From: Morella rubra
Lineage: Eukaryota; Streptophyta; Magnoliopsida; Fagales; Myricaceae
Assembly (NCBI GenBank): GCA_003952965.2
Contig: CM025849.1
Span: forward strand, 30,899,081 to 30,963,080
Direction of reading: 5' to 3'
Length of the DNA stretch: 64,000 nt
Shown here: piece after piece, positions 23,565 through 35,597 of the stretch
Position numbering within the stretch: position 1 is the first letter of the stretch
Layout of the letters: each line of letters starts with the position of its first letter
Notes under the pieces: generated by a model
Told to the model about the DNA's origin: nothing
What the model saw: the letters and a program-made list of their open reading frames with translations, nothing else
Database searches by the model: none
Position numbers and translations under genes: made by a program

Positions 23565-24360
23565 TTGAATGTTGATAATTCTTTGAATAATATTGAGAAT
23601 GATGATTCCAGTGTGTTATCCCTTAAGAGGAAAAGGGATGTTAATCCAACTTACTTGTGGCATCTAAGACTTGGTCATGCCAATATTGATAGGATCAATA
23701 GATTGGTAAGGGATGGGCCATTGCAATTTCTGAAAATTGAGCCCTATCCAATCTGTGAGCCCTGCTTACAAGGAAAGATGACCAAAAGCCCTTTTACAGG
23801 AAAGGAATTAGAGCCACAGAAGTATTAGGATTAATACATACTGATGTTTGTGGTCCCTTCAACCACATGGCAAGAGGAGGTTTCTCTTATTTCATTACTT
23901 TCATTGATGATTATTCCAGGTATGGTTATCTATACCTGATGAAGCATAAATCGGAATCCTTTGAAAAGTTCAAGGAATTCCACAATGAAGTTGAGAAACA
24001 GATTGGAAAGTCCATTAAAATGATTCGCTCCGATAGGGGAGGCGAATACCTCTTGGATGATTTTAAAGTTTATCTTAAAGATCATGGAATCATATCTCAA
24101 CTCACACACACACACACAATGGTGTTGCAGAAGAAGGAATAGAACCCTATTGGATATGGTTCGTTCCATGATGAGCATATCTGAGTTGCCCATATCATTT
24201 TGGGGACATGCTTTGGAGACCGCTGTTTACTTGTTAAACAGGATCCCTACAAAATCAGTTCCTAATACCCCATATGAGTTATGGACTGGCAAGAAGCCAA
24301 GCCTAAATCATATTAAGATATGGGTTGTCCAGCTCATGTTAAAAGGTTTAATGTGGATAA
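23565..24360 (+). pseudogene. Copia A integrase (frameshifted)
   Basis: GAG-preintegrase zinc-binding residues are visible (WHLRLGHAN, CEPCLQGKMTKSPF; 23,657-23,795), then the integrase core with Asp residues in FITFIDDYSRYGYLY and [11 protein letters not shown]. The frame breaks at 23,826, at a (CA)n run (24,102-24,117) that replaces the usual Thr-Pro-Gln-Gln stretch, and again in the [12 protein letters not shown] segment (24,121-24,165). The last block ([19 protein letters not shown], 24,203-24,259) is the normal end of the integrase core. Inactive as it stands. Confidence 0.85.
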
Positions 24361-26166
24361 GTGGGATCAAGGACTGATAGGTGCCTATTTGTAGGCTATC
24401 CCAAAATGACTACTGGTTTCTACTTCTATAATCCAAATGAAAACAAAGTGTTTGTTAGCAGGAATGCTACTTTTCTTGAAGAGGATTATAGTTTGAATGA
24501 AACTGAGAGTAGAGTTGCTCTTGATGAGCAAAGAGATAGTACAGTGACTGAGCAGAATGAGAACAATGAGGATCAAGTGATTATTCCCACTGATCAAACT
24601 GAACCTGTTGAGACACAGGAGCCTCGTCGTAGTAAAAGGATTATAAGACCTCCAGTAAAATTCAGTTTGTTAAATGAGATTTATCAAATGGATTCTGAGG
24701 GACTGGAGATTGATCCTTGTGATTATACAGAGGCTGTGAAAGACAAAGATGCTAAGCATTGGCATGTGGCCATGGAATCAGAGATGGACTCCATGTATTC
24801 CAACAAGGTATGGACCTTGGTAGACAAACCAGAAGGCATTAAGCCTATAGGTTGCAAATGGGTCTACAAAAGGAAACTTGGACCAACAGGAAAGGTAGAG
24901 ACCTTTAAAGCTAGGCTGGTAGCGAAAGGGTATACTCAAAAGGCTGGTATTGATTATGAGGAAACCTTTTCACCAGTAGCTATGCTAAAGTCCATAAGGA
25001 TTCTATTGGCAATTGCAGCATACTATGATTATGAGATATGGCAGATGGATGTGAAAACCGCATTCTTGAATGGGTACATCCATGAAGAAATTTATATGGA
25101 CCAGCCAGAAGGTTTCATATCTCGGGAAAATGAATCAAAAGTGTGCAAATTGGAGAAATCCATTTATGGCCTAAAACAAGCATCACGTTGTTGGAACATC
25201 CGTTTTAATGAGTCAATCAAAATGTTTGGTTTCTCACAAAACATGGATGAACCTTGTGTCTACAAGAAGGTTAGTGGGAGTGCTATCACCTTTTTGGTTC
25301 TTTATGTAGATGACATACTACTCATTGGGAATGATGTAGGGGCTTTGTCATCTGTGAAAATGTGGTTGTCTAACCAATTTTCAATGAAAGACCTTGGGGA
25401 AGCATCCTACATACTCGGGATCAAAGTGTTTAGAGACCGAAAGAAGAGATTATTGGGTCTCTCACAGGTCAATTATATTGACAGGATATTGGCTAGATTT
25501 AGCATGGTAAATTCCAAGAAAGGGTTTCTACCCTTTAGACATGGAATTCATCTCTCTAAGCAGATGTGTCCAAAAACACCTGAAGAAAGAGAGAAGATGA
25601 GTAACTGCCATTATGCTTCGGCTGTAGGGAGTCTCATGTATGCTATGCTTTGTACTAGACCTGATATCAGTCACGCAGTTAGCGTTGTGAGTAGATACCA
25701 ATCCAATCCAGGTCCAGAACATTGGTCAGCAGTGAAACATATCCTCAGGTATTTGAGAAATACAAAACACTATTTCTTAGTGTATGGTAGTGAGGATCTG
25801 ACTGTCCAGGGATATACAGATTTGGATTTTCAATCAGACATTGATGATAGAAGATCAACATCCGGGTTTGTGTTCCTTCTTGGCAAAGGAGCATTCAGTT
25901 GGAGAAGTTTCAAGCAAAGTACTACTGCTGATTCTACAACTGAGGCAGAATATGTTGCTGCAAGTGAAGCTGCAAAGGAAGCTGTGTGGATTCGCAAGTT
26001 CATTCAAGAACTTGAAGTTGTCCCTTCGATTGAGGCGCCTATTTCCTTATACTGCGATAACAATGGTGCAATTGCACAGGCAGTGGAACCAAGGTCTCAT
26101 CAAAGGATGAAGCACATAGAATGTCGTTTTCACCTAATACGTGATATCATATCCAGAGGTAGGTGA
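24361..26166 (+). CDS. Copia A reverse transcriptase-RNase H
   Basis: A 600-codon open frame continues the polyprotein: a linker rich in acidic residues, then RT from about residue 130 ([47 protein letters not shown]), the catalytic [10 protein letters not shown] at about 25,299-25,328, and RNase H with the [11 protein letters not shown] motif (25,938-25,970) and [11 protein letters not shown] near the end. The frame has no true start; it opens after a frameshift. It runs 7 bases into the hAT-like insertion at 26,160, and the last pol codons resume at 27,371. This is the best-preserved part of the element. Confidence 0.9.
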   Translation: MGSRTDRCLFVGYPKMTTGFYFYNPNENKVFVSRNATFLEEDYSLNETESRVALDEQRDSTVTEQNENNEDQVIIPTDQTEPVETQEPRRSKRIIRPPVKFSLLNEIYQMDSEGLEIDPCDYTEAVKDKDAKHWHVAMESEMDSMYSNKVWTLVDKPEGIKPIGCKWVYKRKLGPTGKVETFKARLVAKGYTQKAGIDYEETFSPVAMLKSIRILLAIAAYYDYEIWQMDVKTAFLNGYIHEEIYMDQPEGFISRENESKVCKLEKSIYGLKQASRCWNIRFNESIKMFGFSQNMDEPCVYKKVSGSAITFLVLYVDDILLIGNDVGALSSVKMWLSNQFSMKDLGEASYILGIKVFRDRKKRLLGLSQVNYIDRILARFSMVNSKKGFLPFRHGIHLSKQMCPKTPEEREKMSNCHYASAVGSLMYAMLCTRPDISHAVSVVSRYQSNPGPEHWSAVKHILRYLRNTKHYFLVYGSEDLTVQGYTDLDFQSDIDDRRSTSGFVFLLGKGAFSWRSFKQSTTADSTTEAEYVAASEAAKEAVWIRKFIQELEVVPSIEAPISLYCDNNGAIAQAVEPRSHQRMKHIECRFHLIRDIISRGR

Positions 26167-27362
26167 TCAAAATCGGACCGCAGACCGGACCTGACCACAA
26201 AACCGGACCGGACCGGACTGGTTTTGTGGTTTTTACAAATTAAATCCGGTCCGGTCCGGACCGGATTTTATAAACCGGATAATGCGGTCCGGTCCGGTCT
26301 AGGGTTTTTAAAAATGCGGTCCGGACCGGACTGGACCGCATTATATAATTTTTTTTTTATATATAAAAAAAAAAAGAATGCAGGCTATTTATTATCTTAA
26401 AACTCATATTCAATCAAATCAATAAATCATCCATTTTTTACGTTAACTTTACGATTCAATAATCATTTAGAAATAATACTAGCAATTTTTTCAACTTAAA
26501 TAGGAATTGTATGTCTTATAAAATATCACGTGCTATTTATTTATACATATATTGATGGTAAGAGTTAAATGGTTAAATGTCTTTAAATGGAAATGAATTT
26601 ACATAAATGATAAGTCTTTAAATGACCACATCTTAAATGATAAATGTCAAATGAATTAACACAAGAGTCTTAAATGAATTCACAGTCTTCACAAATTTAT
26701 GTCTTAAATGAATTCACAAAGAGCAAACTATATATAGTTAAATGGAAGTCTTTAAATGAATTCACATAAGTAAGCAAACTATAGTAGAATTAAATGGAAT
26801 TTACATCTTTAAGTCTTTAAATGAGTCTTTAAATGAATTAATAAGCAAACAATTCACCTTTAAATGAATTTACATATTTAAATTAATGAGCAAATATAGT
26901 AGGAGTTAAATGAATTCACATTTTTAAGAATTCACATATTTAAATTAATAGCAAACTATAGTAGTAGTTAAATGAGTCATGAAGTCTTTAAATGTATCTT
27001 TAAATGAATTATTTAAATTAATAAGCAAACTGAGGAAGTAAATGAATTAATAAGCAAACAATTTTTAAGTCAATTTACATATTTAAATGAATGAATAAAT
27101 ATAGTTGAGACTATGAGTTAAATCAATTCACATTTTTAAATTAACGAGCAAACTATGGTAGGAGTTCACATTTTTTTTTTAATCTCAAAATTAAAAAATG
27201 TGTGTTGAAAATGGAAAAAAAAAAAAACGAAAAAATGGAAAAAAATTGAAACCGGTCTGGACCACTTAAGTGGTCCGGTCCTTTATTTTAGTAGGACCGG
27301 AAATCCGGTCCGACCGCATTCCGGTCCAAAAACCGGACCGGATTTCCGGTCTTGCAGCCCTG
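26160..27362. mobile_element. hAT-like non-autonomous element with ACCGG-rich ends
   Basis: It interrupts copia A pol and is flanked by a perfect 8-bp duplication, TCCAGAGG (26,152-26,159 and 27,363-27,370), the length made by hAT transposases. Ends read TAGGTGATCAAAATCGG and, inverted, CAGGGCTGCAAGACCGG, an imperfect terminal inverted repeat of hAT style. Subterminal blocks (26,175-26,340 and 27,250-27,350) are dense arrays of ACCGGACCGG/CCGGTCCGG on both strands. The centre (26,540-27,170) is AT-rich and made of short degenerate repeats (TTTAAATGAATTCACAT, AATAAGCAAACTATAGTAG). There is no reading frame for a transposase. Confidence 0.88.
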
Positions 27363-27370
27363 TCCAGAGG

Positions 27371-28263
27371 TGATGTTACAATGGCGAAGGTTGTATCAGC
27401 TGATAATTTAGCTGATCCATTTACAAAGCCTTTATCTTAGAAAGTGTTTGAGAAACATATTAAGGATATGGTTTGAGATATATGAATGATTGAGTTTGAC
27501 GTTTTGTTTTTTCCTTTATTATTTGATAATAAAATTTTATTTGTTTTTCACATATATTATTGTTGTTATGGGTTTATACGTAACATGAGATGTTATGTAT
27601 GTAAATTTGTTCAGGTAACATTGTAGAAAAATCATGCTAGAGATTAATGAATCAAAGGTAGGGAATAATATTTTTCAGTTCCTTGTAAGCCTGAATTGTT
27701 CTAGACTTTTGTATCATAAAGTCTACACTTGTTGTGCGGAGAATGATTGATTCCATCATTGAGGTATGATCTTAAGCAGACAAGTGGGTGTCATGTAACA
27801 AGTACATACACTGAACAGATCCGATTAAGAACGCCTTTTGAAATGATCCCTGTCAGGTTAAAGGTGTTCTATCACAATTTGATATTGTCCTTAGACCTGA
27901 GAGGTTTGTATTTATTCATGTATTATGTACACATACTTTGACGTTGTCAACCGTGATGTCCATTCAGGACTATATACGGACATGTTGGGTTGTGTGTGTG
28001 ATGGATGAGTTATATGAATGCTAAACAAGGAATCCACCAGTCTCTTGGAGAGACAGTATATTTAGTTAGTGTTCATATAAGAGTTGAACCAAAAGAAATC
28101 CGGCCGGTGTGTTTTACAAAACTATTTTATGAATACATGAAAGTATGTTATATATATTTCAAAATTTATTTTGTAGTCCAACTGAGTTATGAACTAATAA
28201 ATCAAGGTTTACATGAGATAGGGACATGACGGTGATATTTGGTTCTGAGGGCAAGTGGGAGAT
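27371..28263 (+). other. Copia A pol tail and 3' non-coding region
   Basis: The reading DVTMAKVVSADNLADPFTKPLS (27,371-27,436), the usual end of copia pol, resumes after the hAT-like element. The remaining ~0.8 kb is non-coding and ends in the polypurine tract caagtgggagat before the 3' LTR. Confidence 0.8.
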
Positions 28264-28824
28264 TGTTAGAATTATGTGCCCTCGATAACCAAATAATTAA
28301 TCCAGTCCTAATATCTCATATGGAATATAGTTTGGTGGAAGAAATTAATTGTATGTAAAGGGGCATATTTGCAATAATCTCAAATTTCAGGGGTCAATTA
28401 CAATATGTTGATGGACTTGATTGTAATTAGTATAAGCCCTAATTTTATTAGAAGAAGAGTTTTTCAGTTTAATTCTACGGCTGGAATTTAAGATCCTAAA
28501 GATCCTATGTCTCATGCTCTCTCTAGGGTTTCCCAAGGCCTATAAATATAACTGTTATATTCAAGGGGTTGGCCATTAGAACCTATTAGAGAAATCACTA
28601 TAAAAAAAAGAGAGAGTGACATAAATCCCTTAGGAGGCAACGCATCTGAGTTGTTGCTCTGAATCGCTAAGCTTTGGATTGGATCGTAAAGCGACTTGAA
28701 ATTTTGTGGATTCCTGAATTCCTGTATTAGGTAGGTAATCGAATCCCCAATTGCAATTATAATCCTGATTAATGTTTTGTTGAAAACATATTGTTTTTTT
28801 AGTTTAATTCCGCATAAACTATCA
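28264..28824 (+). repeat. Copia A 3' LTR
   Basis: Matches the 5' LTR from TGTTAGAATTATG to AAACTATCA; the TATA box is conserved. Confidence 0.95.
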
Positions 28825-30322
28825 GTAGATGATGTAATCTTTTTCTGCCAAGCGAATATTCGAGAAGTTCAAGCACTTGAGGAAATCTTGGGAGACTACT
28901 GTAGATGGTCGAGACAACAGATTAATCGCACCAAATCTGCAATCTATTGCAGCCGCAATACTCATTCTGATGTGAAAGTAGCGCTTCAAAATGAACTCCA
29001 ATTGCCTCCCAAAAACATGGCTACTTATTTGGCGCTCCTACTCTTCTTAGGCAGATAAAAAAAGCAATGTGTCAACCATGTCATAGAAAAGGTTATCTAA
29101 AAAGTTGGACGGAAATAAAAAACCCTTTCTCAGGCTGGTTCTACTGCCCCCATTCGATCTGTTGCAACCACTGTCTCTATATTTTATGAATACTTTTTTG
29201 CTACCTAAAGGCTGGTGCCACGAGATTGATAGAATTTTAAAAGACTTTTGGTAGGGTTTCTCCTCAGAACAATCACACCATTTTACTCCCAAAGTTGGGA
29301 TACACTCAGTCAGCGAAACCGATGGGAGGGCTTGGCTTGAGAAAACTTCACTAGACAAATAGAGCTTTCGTCTCTAAATTGGGCTGGCTCATCTACCAAA
29401 ATCCATCTGCACTTTGGGTGACTCTACTAAAAGCGAAATATTTCTCCGACTCCTCACTTCTTGACGCTACTCATAGATCTGGTGCTTCTTAGATATGGGG
29501 TAGCTTAGTGAAAGTAATGGACATCATTCGGGAGAATATAATTTGTTTCCTTCCCCGCAATGGACAATCTTTATGGATTTCCTCTGATCCTTGGATCTCG
29601 GCCCAGACCAATTCGATTCCAATGTGGCGTGAAGGAGCAGCCCAACCTTATAATATTCGTAGAGTTAGCGACTTGGTGAATGACAATGATAGTGCATGGA
29701 ATTGACCCCTCTTGCATGAGCTCTTTAATCCGGAGACTGTCACCCATGTCATGAATATGAGGCCACCCACCTTTGAAGAACCTGATAAAGTCATCTGGCG
29801 ACAGGACCCAAAAGGCCTCTTCTCGATCAAATATGTGGTAGCTCTAGAACAGAGTAGAAGGTGCCCCTCTGCTGACATCACAAATGACCAAGTCTGGAGA
29901 GAAATTTGGCAATTGCGGCTACAAGATTGTCTCAAGCTACTACACTAGAAGTTTGCAGCGGAAGCCTACCAGTGAGAGCCCGCCTGGCTTTCCTTAGGGG
30001 TGACAACTTTAAGTTCAACAGCTGCTGCCCATTGTGCGAAAATTATGAGGAGACATCCATTCATCTTTTCATCATTCACCAAGTTGGCCACTCAATGTTA
30101 CTTATATTCCGGTCTCTTCCCCGGTGGTGATGGATTGGGTTAAGATGCTATTTTCAGCAGACTCCACACTTGGTATCCCAGGTATGCACCTGCGGGGTTT
30201 TATCCTTAATGCTGCTATTGTTACGGATGAAATTTGGTTTCTTTGTAACAAGGGCTCCTGTGAAGGCCACCCGGTTCAAATAACGGATTACATCAGGTCC
30301 ATCCAGAACAGATTTTAGGAAC
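28825..30322 (+). pseudogene. LINE piece 2 of 5: RT end and zinc-binding RT region
   Basis: Starts at the second Asp of YADD and reads DDVIFFCQANIREVQALEEI, then a decayed maturase-like stretch (KVALQNELQLPPKNM) and, in shifting frames, FMNTFLLPKGW-, ILKDFWWGF-, GGLGL-like motifs of plant LINE ORF2. A zf-RVT region follows (VWREIWQLRL... then RARLAFLRGD, CPLCENYEETSIHLF; 29,890-30,070). Many frame changes and stops make it a dead copy. It ends at the copia B target duplication (30,318-30,322). Confidence 0.85.
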
Positions 30323-30674
30323 TTTCAAAGAAAGGACCAGCTCACCACCTCAGCCTCCCTGGGTCACTACACAATCGCATCTGGTCCATTCCTTTGCCAG
30401 AGCACCTGCAGCACAAGACCATGTCTTTTCTTGAGGAGTCACTCTGTTCAGGCCTTGTCTAGTGGTCCTAATTCTACCAACCACATCTACATTACAGACC
30501 AATAACTTTTTGCCCCTTGTACAGTTTTATTTTTATCCTGTATTCATTTTATTTTAGCTCTCTGCCACTCGGTGGTATATGTACTGTTTGTTTGGCTCTT
30601 TGTAAGTCCGTGAATGAATTTAATTCTTTCGCTCATCCTTATTTTCTCTGTCGTCTTCCTCATGTTTCCTAACA
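30323..30674 (+). repeat. Copia B 5' LTR
   Basis: Begins tttcaaagaaagg and ends tttcctaaca; matches the 3' LTR apart from substitutions and a 24-bp unit missing here. Confidence 0.9.
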
Positions 30675-30772
30675 TGGTATCAGAGGAGGAAGCTTATCCT
30701 GTAACTTTTCTTCTCAGGTGACCTTTCTACGGTACCTCACTTTATCGCCTCTTTTCTCCTTAGTTCTGCAAC

Positions 30773-31978
30773 ATGTCTGCAGGAGGAGGAACAATCTCAA
30801 CTGCGTCATCCAATCCTGTTTCTTCTCTTTTCACCCCCACCGAGGATCCTAATAGCCCATATTTTCTTCACCGCAGTGATAATGCTAACACAGTGGTTGT
30901 CACCCCTCCTCTCACTGGACCGAATTATCTCACATGGAATTGGTCTATCACTCTTGCCATATCAATCAAAAACAAATTGGGTTTTCTTGATGGTTCTATT
31001 GAGACCCCAACACAAACAGATCCTTTGTTTTCCTCATGGCTGCGTTGTAACAACCTTATCCTCTTTTGGATTTTGAACTCTGTATCTAAAGAAATTGCTT
31101 CAAATGTGCTGTATATCAACTCTGCCAAACAGATATGGGATAAGCTTAAGACACGCTTTTCTCAGCCAGATGATGCCCGGATCTATCACTTATAACATCA
31201 GCTCAGTTCTGTTGTCCAAGGTAATCAATTTGTGAGTGAATACTTTACCCAACCCAACGCTATTTGGGAAGAACTTCGAAATTATAGACCTCTACCGTGT
31301 TGTGCTTGTGGCAAATGTACTTGTGATGCATTGAAATCAGTAGGAGATGCACAGCAGAAGGACTATGTGTTTAAGTTTCTAATGGGTTTAAATGATTCCT
31401 TTAATGGAGTTAGAGGCCAGATTATTTTGATGAGTCCATTACCCTCTTTGGACAAGGCTTTTTCCTTGGTCTTGCAAGAAGAACGCCAGAGAGAGGCTCG
31501 TATATTGGTGATGCCCACACCAGAACCTTTTGCTCTTGCTGTTTACCAGCCTACTTCCAAAAAGAAAGAAAGGTCTGATATGACTTGTAGCCACTGTGAA
31601 AAATCAGGTCACAACAAAGAGAAGTGTTCTAGGTTGATAGGATTTCCTCCAAATTTCAAGTTCATGAAATCCAAACCTCATTCTGGCAGCAACCATTCAG
31701 CACATCAAGTGGTCTCACAGTCAGATGAGAAAGAGAGACCAGAGTTAGCACAGCTGCCTTTCACTTGGGCACAAGTTCAGCATCTCCTTGCTCTTGTCAA
31801 TGCTCAGAGTCTTCACCCTGATGGTTCTCCCAAATCTTCCTCACCTACCAACCAAAGTTCTCCCAAGCCTTACCCATCTAGCTCTAATATGGCAAGTACA
31901 AGTCTTTGTTTTTCCACCATTAGTATTCCCAATGATGTTCCTATTTTTTCTGCCTCTCATCCTCGTTCAATTCCTTAG
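30773..31978 (+). pseudogene. Copia B gag
   Basis: The ATG at 30,773 starts a Gag of the Retrotran_gag type: LTGPNYLTWNWSITLAISIK and the downstream KQIWDKLKTRFSQPDDARIYHL. A TAA at about 31,193 splits the frame. The second half holds RPLPCCACGKCTCDALK, DYVFKFLMGLNDSFNGVRGQ and the zinc knuckle CSHCEKSGHNKEKC (31,588-31,629). The frame stops at 31,977, just before the protease IDTGATVHMV (31,981-32,010). Confidence 0.85.
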
Positions 31979-34900
31979 ATAATCGACACTGGAGCCACCG
32001 TTCACATGGTGTGCTCCACCTCCTTTTTCACCACTTCCACTTGCTGCACAGAAGCTTTTGTTCAGCTCCCTAATGGTTCTCGTGCTAGAGTCACTCACAT
32101 TGGCACAGTTTGCGTCTCAAAGTCCTTAATGCTAACTGATGTACTTTGTGTTCTCTCGTTCACTTTTAACCTCATTTCAGTCAGTAAGCTCACCCTAAGA
32201 TTGAACACTTGTCTCATTTTCTTAGTCAATCACTGTTTTATTCAGGACCTTTCTTCATGGATGATGATTGGACTTGCTAAAGCTTATGGTGGGTTGTATT
32301 ACTTGCTGCCCAACACCATCAGCCGCAAGACCATTTCATCTTCCTTTCCTTCCATTGCAATCAAGCTACTACAGCTGCTGAGGTTGACATCTTTGATCTG
32401 TGGCACTTTAGATTAGGACACCCTTCTATGCAAAGGATGCACTTACTTCATTCTCATTTTTCCAGTGTAAAGTTTGATACTAATTTGCACTGTACAGTTT
32501 GCCATTTGGCTAAACAGAAGAGAATGTCATTTCCTTTGAATATTACCTCTAGTTCCTCTCTTTTTGATTTAGTGCATTGTAATATATGGGGTCCTTACTC
32601 CCAACCCACCATTCAAGGGTTTCGTTATTTTCTTACTCTTGTTAATGACCACTCTCAGGTTACATGGATTTATCTTATGAAATTTAAATATGAGGCCAAA
32701 ACTCTTTTGCAATCATTTTTCCACATGATTCAAACTCAATTCAAAACCATCATTAAGAGCATCAAAACCGATAATGGGATTGAATTCCATATGCTCGAAT
32801 TCTACCAAAATAATGGCACATTGCATCAAAAATCATGTGTGTCCACACCCCAACAAAATGGGGTGGCTGAGAGAAAACATCAACATCTCCTTAATGTTGC
32901 CTGAGCCCTCCTTTTCCAAGCATCCATGCCTCTCAAATTCTAGAGTGATGCGATTTTAACAGTAGCCTATTTAATTAATAGGTCACCCTATGAGGTTCTC
33001 ATTTCTTCTCCTCCATCTTATGATCATCTTCGTGTTTTTGGCTGCTTGTGTTATGCCTCCACTCTTAAACATGGTAGAAGTAAGTTTCATCCTAGAGCCA
33101 CCAAATGTCTCTTTATCGAGTACCCCTTTGGAGTCAAGGGATATAGGTTGTATAACTTGGACACACATTATGTTTTCCTTTCCCGTGATGTTCTTTTCCA
33201 TGAGTCCATATTCCATTTCAAACAAACTCCCTTGTCCACTGACTACCATTTCTAACCCTCTTCTGAAATATCTCTGCCTCCACCTCTCCCTGACAGCAGT
33301 GTTCCTTCTTTTCCTTCCTTAAATCCTTCCACCAATTCTCATGATACTGCTGATCCTACCACTTCTACTGACTCAGTTACTCTCTCCAGCCCACCTACAT
33401 CTCCTACTGCCTCTCTTATTAACGCGACACCTTCCTCCATTCTTCTTAGATGTTCCACTAGAGAGAGGCATCCTCCACGCTATTTGGATCAATACCACTG
33501 CCAACTGATTGGTGATTTACCCCCTGATTTGTCCAGCATGCCTTCCACACACCACCCTTTGTCACAACACCTCTCAAATGCTCATTTATCACCCTCACAC
33601 AATGCCTATACTATCTCACTTTCCCTTACTAAAGAACCTGAACATTATCATCAAGTTGTTGCCTCTGAGCATTGGAGAGATGCTATGAAGGCTGAACTTG
33701 ATGCATTAGAGCATAACAGGACATGGACTGGCACTACCCTTCCACCTGGGATGACTGCTATAAGGTGCATATTTGTTTACAAAATCAAATTGAATTCTGG
33801 TGGCAGCATTGCAAGATACAAGGCCAGACTTGTTGCTAAGGGTTACACGCAAAGGGAAGGATTTGATTACCAAGAGACTTTTAGCCCTATATCGAAAATG
33901 ACCACTGTCAGAACCTTCTTTGCATTGGCAGCCACTCACCATTGGCATTTATCTTAGCTTGATGTTCACAATGCATTCTTGAATGGTGATTTAGATGAGG
34001 AGCTCTACATGGAGTTACCACCTGGATCTCAACTTAAGGGAGAGAAGTTGGTTTGCAGATTGCATAAGTCCCTATATGGTCTAAAGCAGGCTTCAAGACA
34101 ATGGAATTCCAAATTTACCTCTTCACTCACCGCCATTGGTTTTCAACAATTCAAATCTGATTACTCCCTCTTCACCAAACCCTCTAAGCAAGGTTTAATA
34201 GCACTCTTGGTCTATGTAGATGACATCTTAATTGGAAGTACTGATCTAAATGCTATCTCAGATTTGAAGTCTTACTTAAACACACAGTTCAAGCTAAAAG
34301 ACTTGGGACAGCCGAAATATTTCTTAGGCCTTGAGATAGTTAGATCAACCAGTGGAATTACTCTTTGTCAACAGAAATATGCTCTAGAGATACTAGATCT
34401 CTTTGGCCTTCTTGGTTCCAAGATTGCTTCCACTCCCATGGAGCTCAATCATAAGCTTTCTCACTCTACAGATAAGTTTCTTCCTGATGCAACAGCTTAT
34501 AGGCAACTAAGTGGAAAACTTATTTACCTCACTCTAACCAGACATGACATCACCTATTCTGTTAATATCCTAAGTCAGTTTATGGCTAAGCCTTCAGAAA
34601 TCCACCTCACAGCAGTACACCGAGTCCTCAAATGCATCAATGGTATTATGGGGCAATGGATTTTCCTCTCCTCTATATCTTCAATGCAACTTAAGGCCTA
34701 TAGTGATTCAGATTGAGCAGCTTGTCCAACTACAAGAAGGTATGTGACAGGTTTTTGTGTATTTCTTTGGGACTCTTTGATCAGTTGGAAGTCTAAAAAG
34801 CAAGCCACTATTTCTAGGTCATCTGCAGAGGTAGAACAGAAGGCTCTCGCTTCAAACAGCTGTGAAATTATCTGGCTTCTCTCCTTGCTGAAAGATTTTC

Positions 34901-35170
34901 ATAGTCTACACACTCGGTCTGCCCTCCTCTACTGTGACAATTAGTCAGCCCTTCACCTTACTAAGAATTCCGTTTTTTATGAGAGGATAAAACACATCGA
35001 GCTTGACTACCATTTTGTCAGGGAGAAGATACTTGCTGGTCTTATTCAACTAGTTCATGTTGCATCCAAATTTCAACTGGCAAATATTTTTACCAAGGCC
35101 TTAAACTCTACCTTCTTTCGCTTTCTGTTGTCCAAGATGGGCATTTTGAATATCTATGCCCATCTTAAAG
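31979..35170 (+). pseudogene. Copia B pol (protease-integrase-RT-RNase H)
   Basis: Protease active site IDTGATVHMV at 31,981, integrase zinc-binding and catalytic parts (FRLGHPSMQRMH; CHLAKQKRMSFP; KTDNGIEF; QQNGVAERKHQHLL, 32,849-32,890), RT from 33,640 with [12 protein letters not shown] and the catalytic VYVDDILIGS (34,208-34,237), then RNase H with SRSSAEVEQKALA and a stop in the YCDN motif region (34,943). Five stops and some frame changes interrupt an otherwise recognisable polyprotein. Confidence 0.88.
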
Positions 35171-35175
35171 GGGAG

Positions 35176-35552
35176 TCTCAAAGAAAGGACCAGCTCACGA
35201 CCTCAGCATCCCGACTAGCTCACCATCTCGGCCTCCCTGGGTCACTACACAATCGCACCTGCTCCACTCCTTTGCCAGAGCACCTGCAACACCAAACCAT
35301 GTCTCTTCTTGAGGAGTCACTCTGTTCAGGCCTTGTCTAGTGGTCCCAATTCTACCAACCGCACCTACATTATGGACCAATAATTTTTTGCCCCTTGTAC
35401 AGTTTTATTTTTATCTTGTATTCATTTTATTTTAGCTTTCTGCCACTCGGTGGTATATGTACTGTTTGTTTGGCTCTTTGCAAGTCAGTGAATGAATTTA
35501 ATTCTTTCGCTCATCCTTATTCTCTCTGTCGTCTTCCTCAAGTTTCTTAGCA
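35176..35552 (+). repeat. Copia B 3' LTR
   Basis: Matches 30,323-30,674 and carries an extra 24-bp near-copy of its own sequence (gactagctcaccatctcggc, about 35,214-35,237). Ends in tttcttagca before the GGAAC duplication. Confidence 0.9.
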
Positions 35553-35597
35553 GGAACGTCGTTCATCCTGGCAATAGCTGGCATCTCTCCATAACCG
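35553..35597 (+). mobile_element. LINE piece 3 of 5 (45 bp)
   Basis: The short stretch between copia B and copia C continues the LINE: joined across the GGAAC duplication the frame reads on from YIRSIQNRF towards RRSSWQ. It is identified by position rather than by its own similarity. Confidence 0.55.

Larger units (their letters stand above)
19624..28824 (+). mobile_element. Ty1-copia element A (9.2 kb, with hAT insertion)
   Basis: Two LTRs (19,624-20,186 and 28,264-28,824) flank gag and pol in copia order: gag, protease, integrase, RT, RNase H. The primer-binding site follows the 5' LTR and a polypurine tract (28,251-28,263) precedes the 3' LTR. The LTRs differ at a few dozen positions by eye, so the insertion is not recent. 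The flanks GCAGAC and GTAGAT look like a mutated 5-bp target duplication within the LINE YADD codons. The body carries a gag tandem duplication, frameshifts in integrase and a 1.2 kb hAT-like insertion near the end of RNase H, so it cannot move on its own. Confidence 0.95.
30323..35552 (+). mobile_element. Ty1-copia element B (5.2 kb)
   Basis: LTRs at 30,323-30,674 and 35,176-35,552 flank gag-pol in copia order. The target duplication GGAAC is perfect (30,318-30,322 and 35,553-35,557), showing a clean insertion into the LINE. A primer-binding site (TGGTATCAGAGG, 30,675-30,686) and a polypurine tract (aaaggggag, before 35,176) are present. In-frame stops near 31,193, 31,977, 32,902, 33,956, 34,715 and 34,943 make it defective. 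The expected TG start of the LTR is mutated to TT or TC. Confidence 0.95.
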
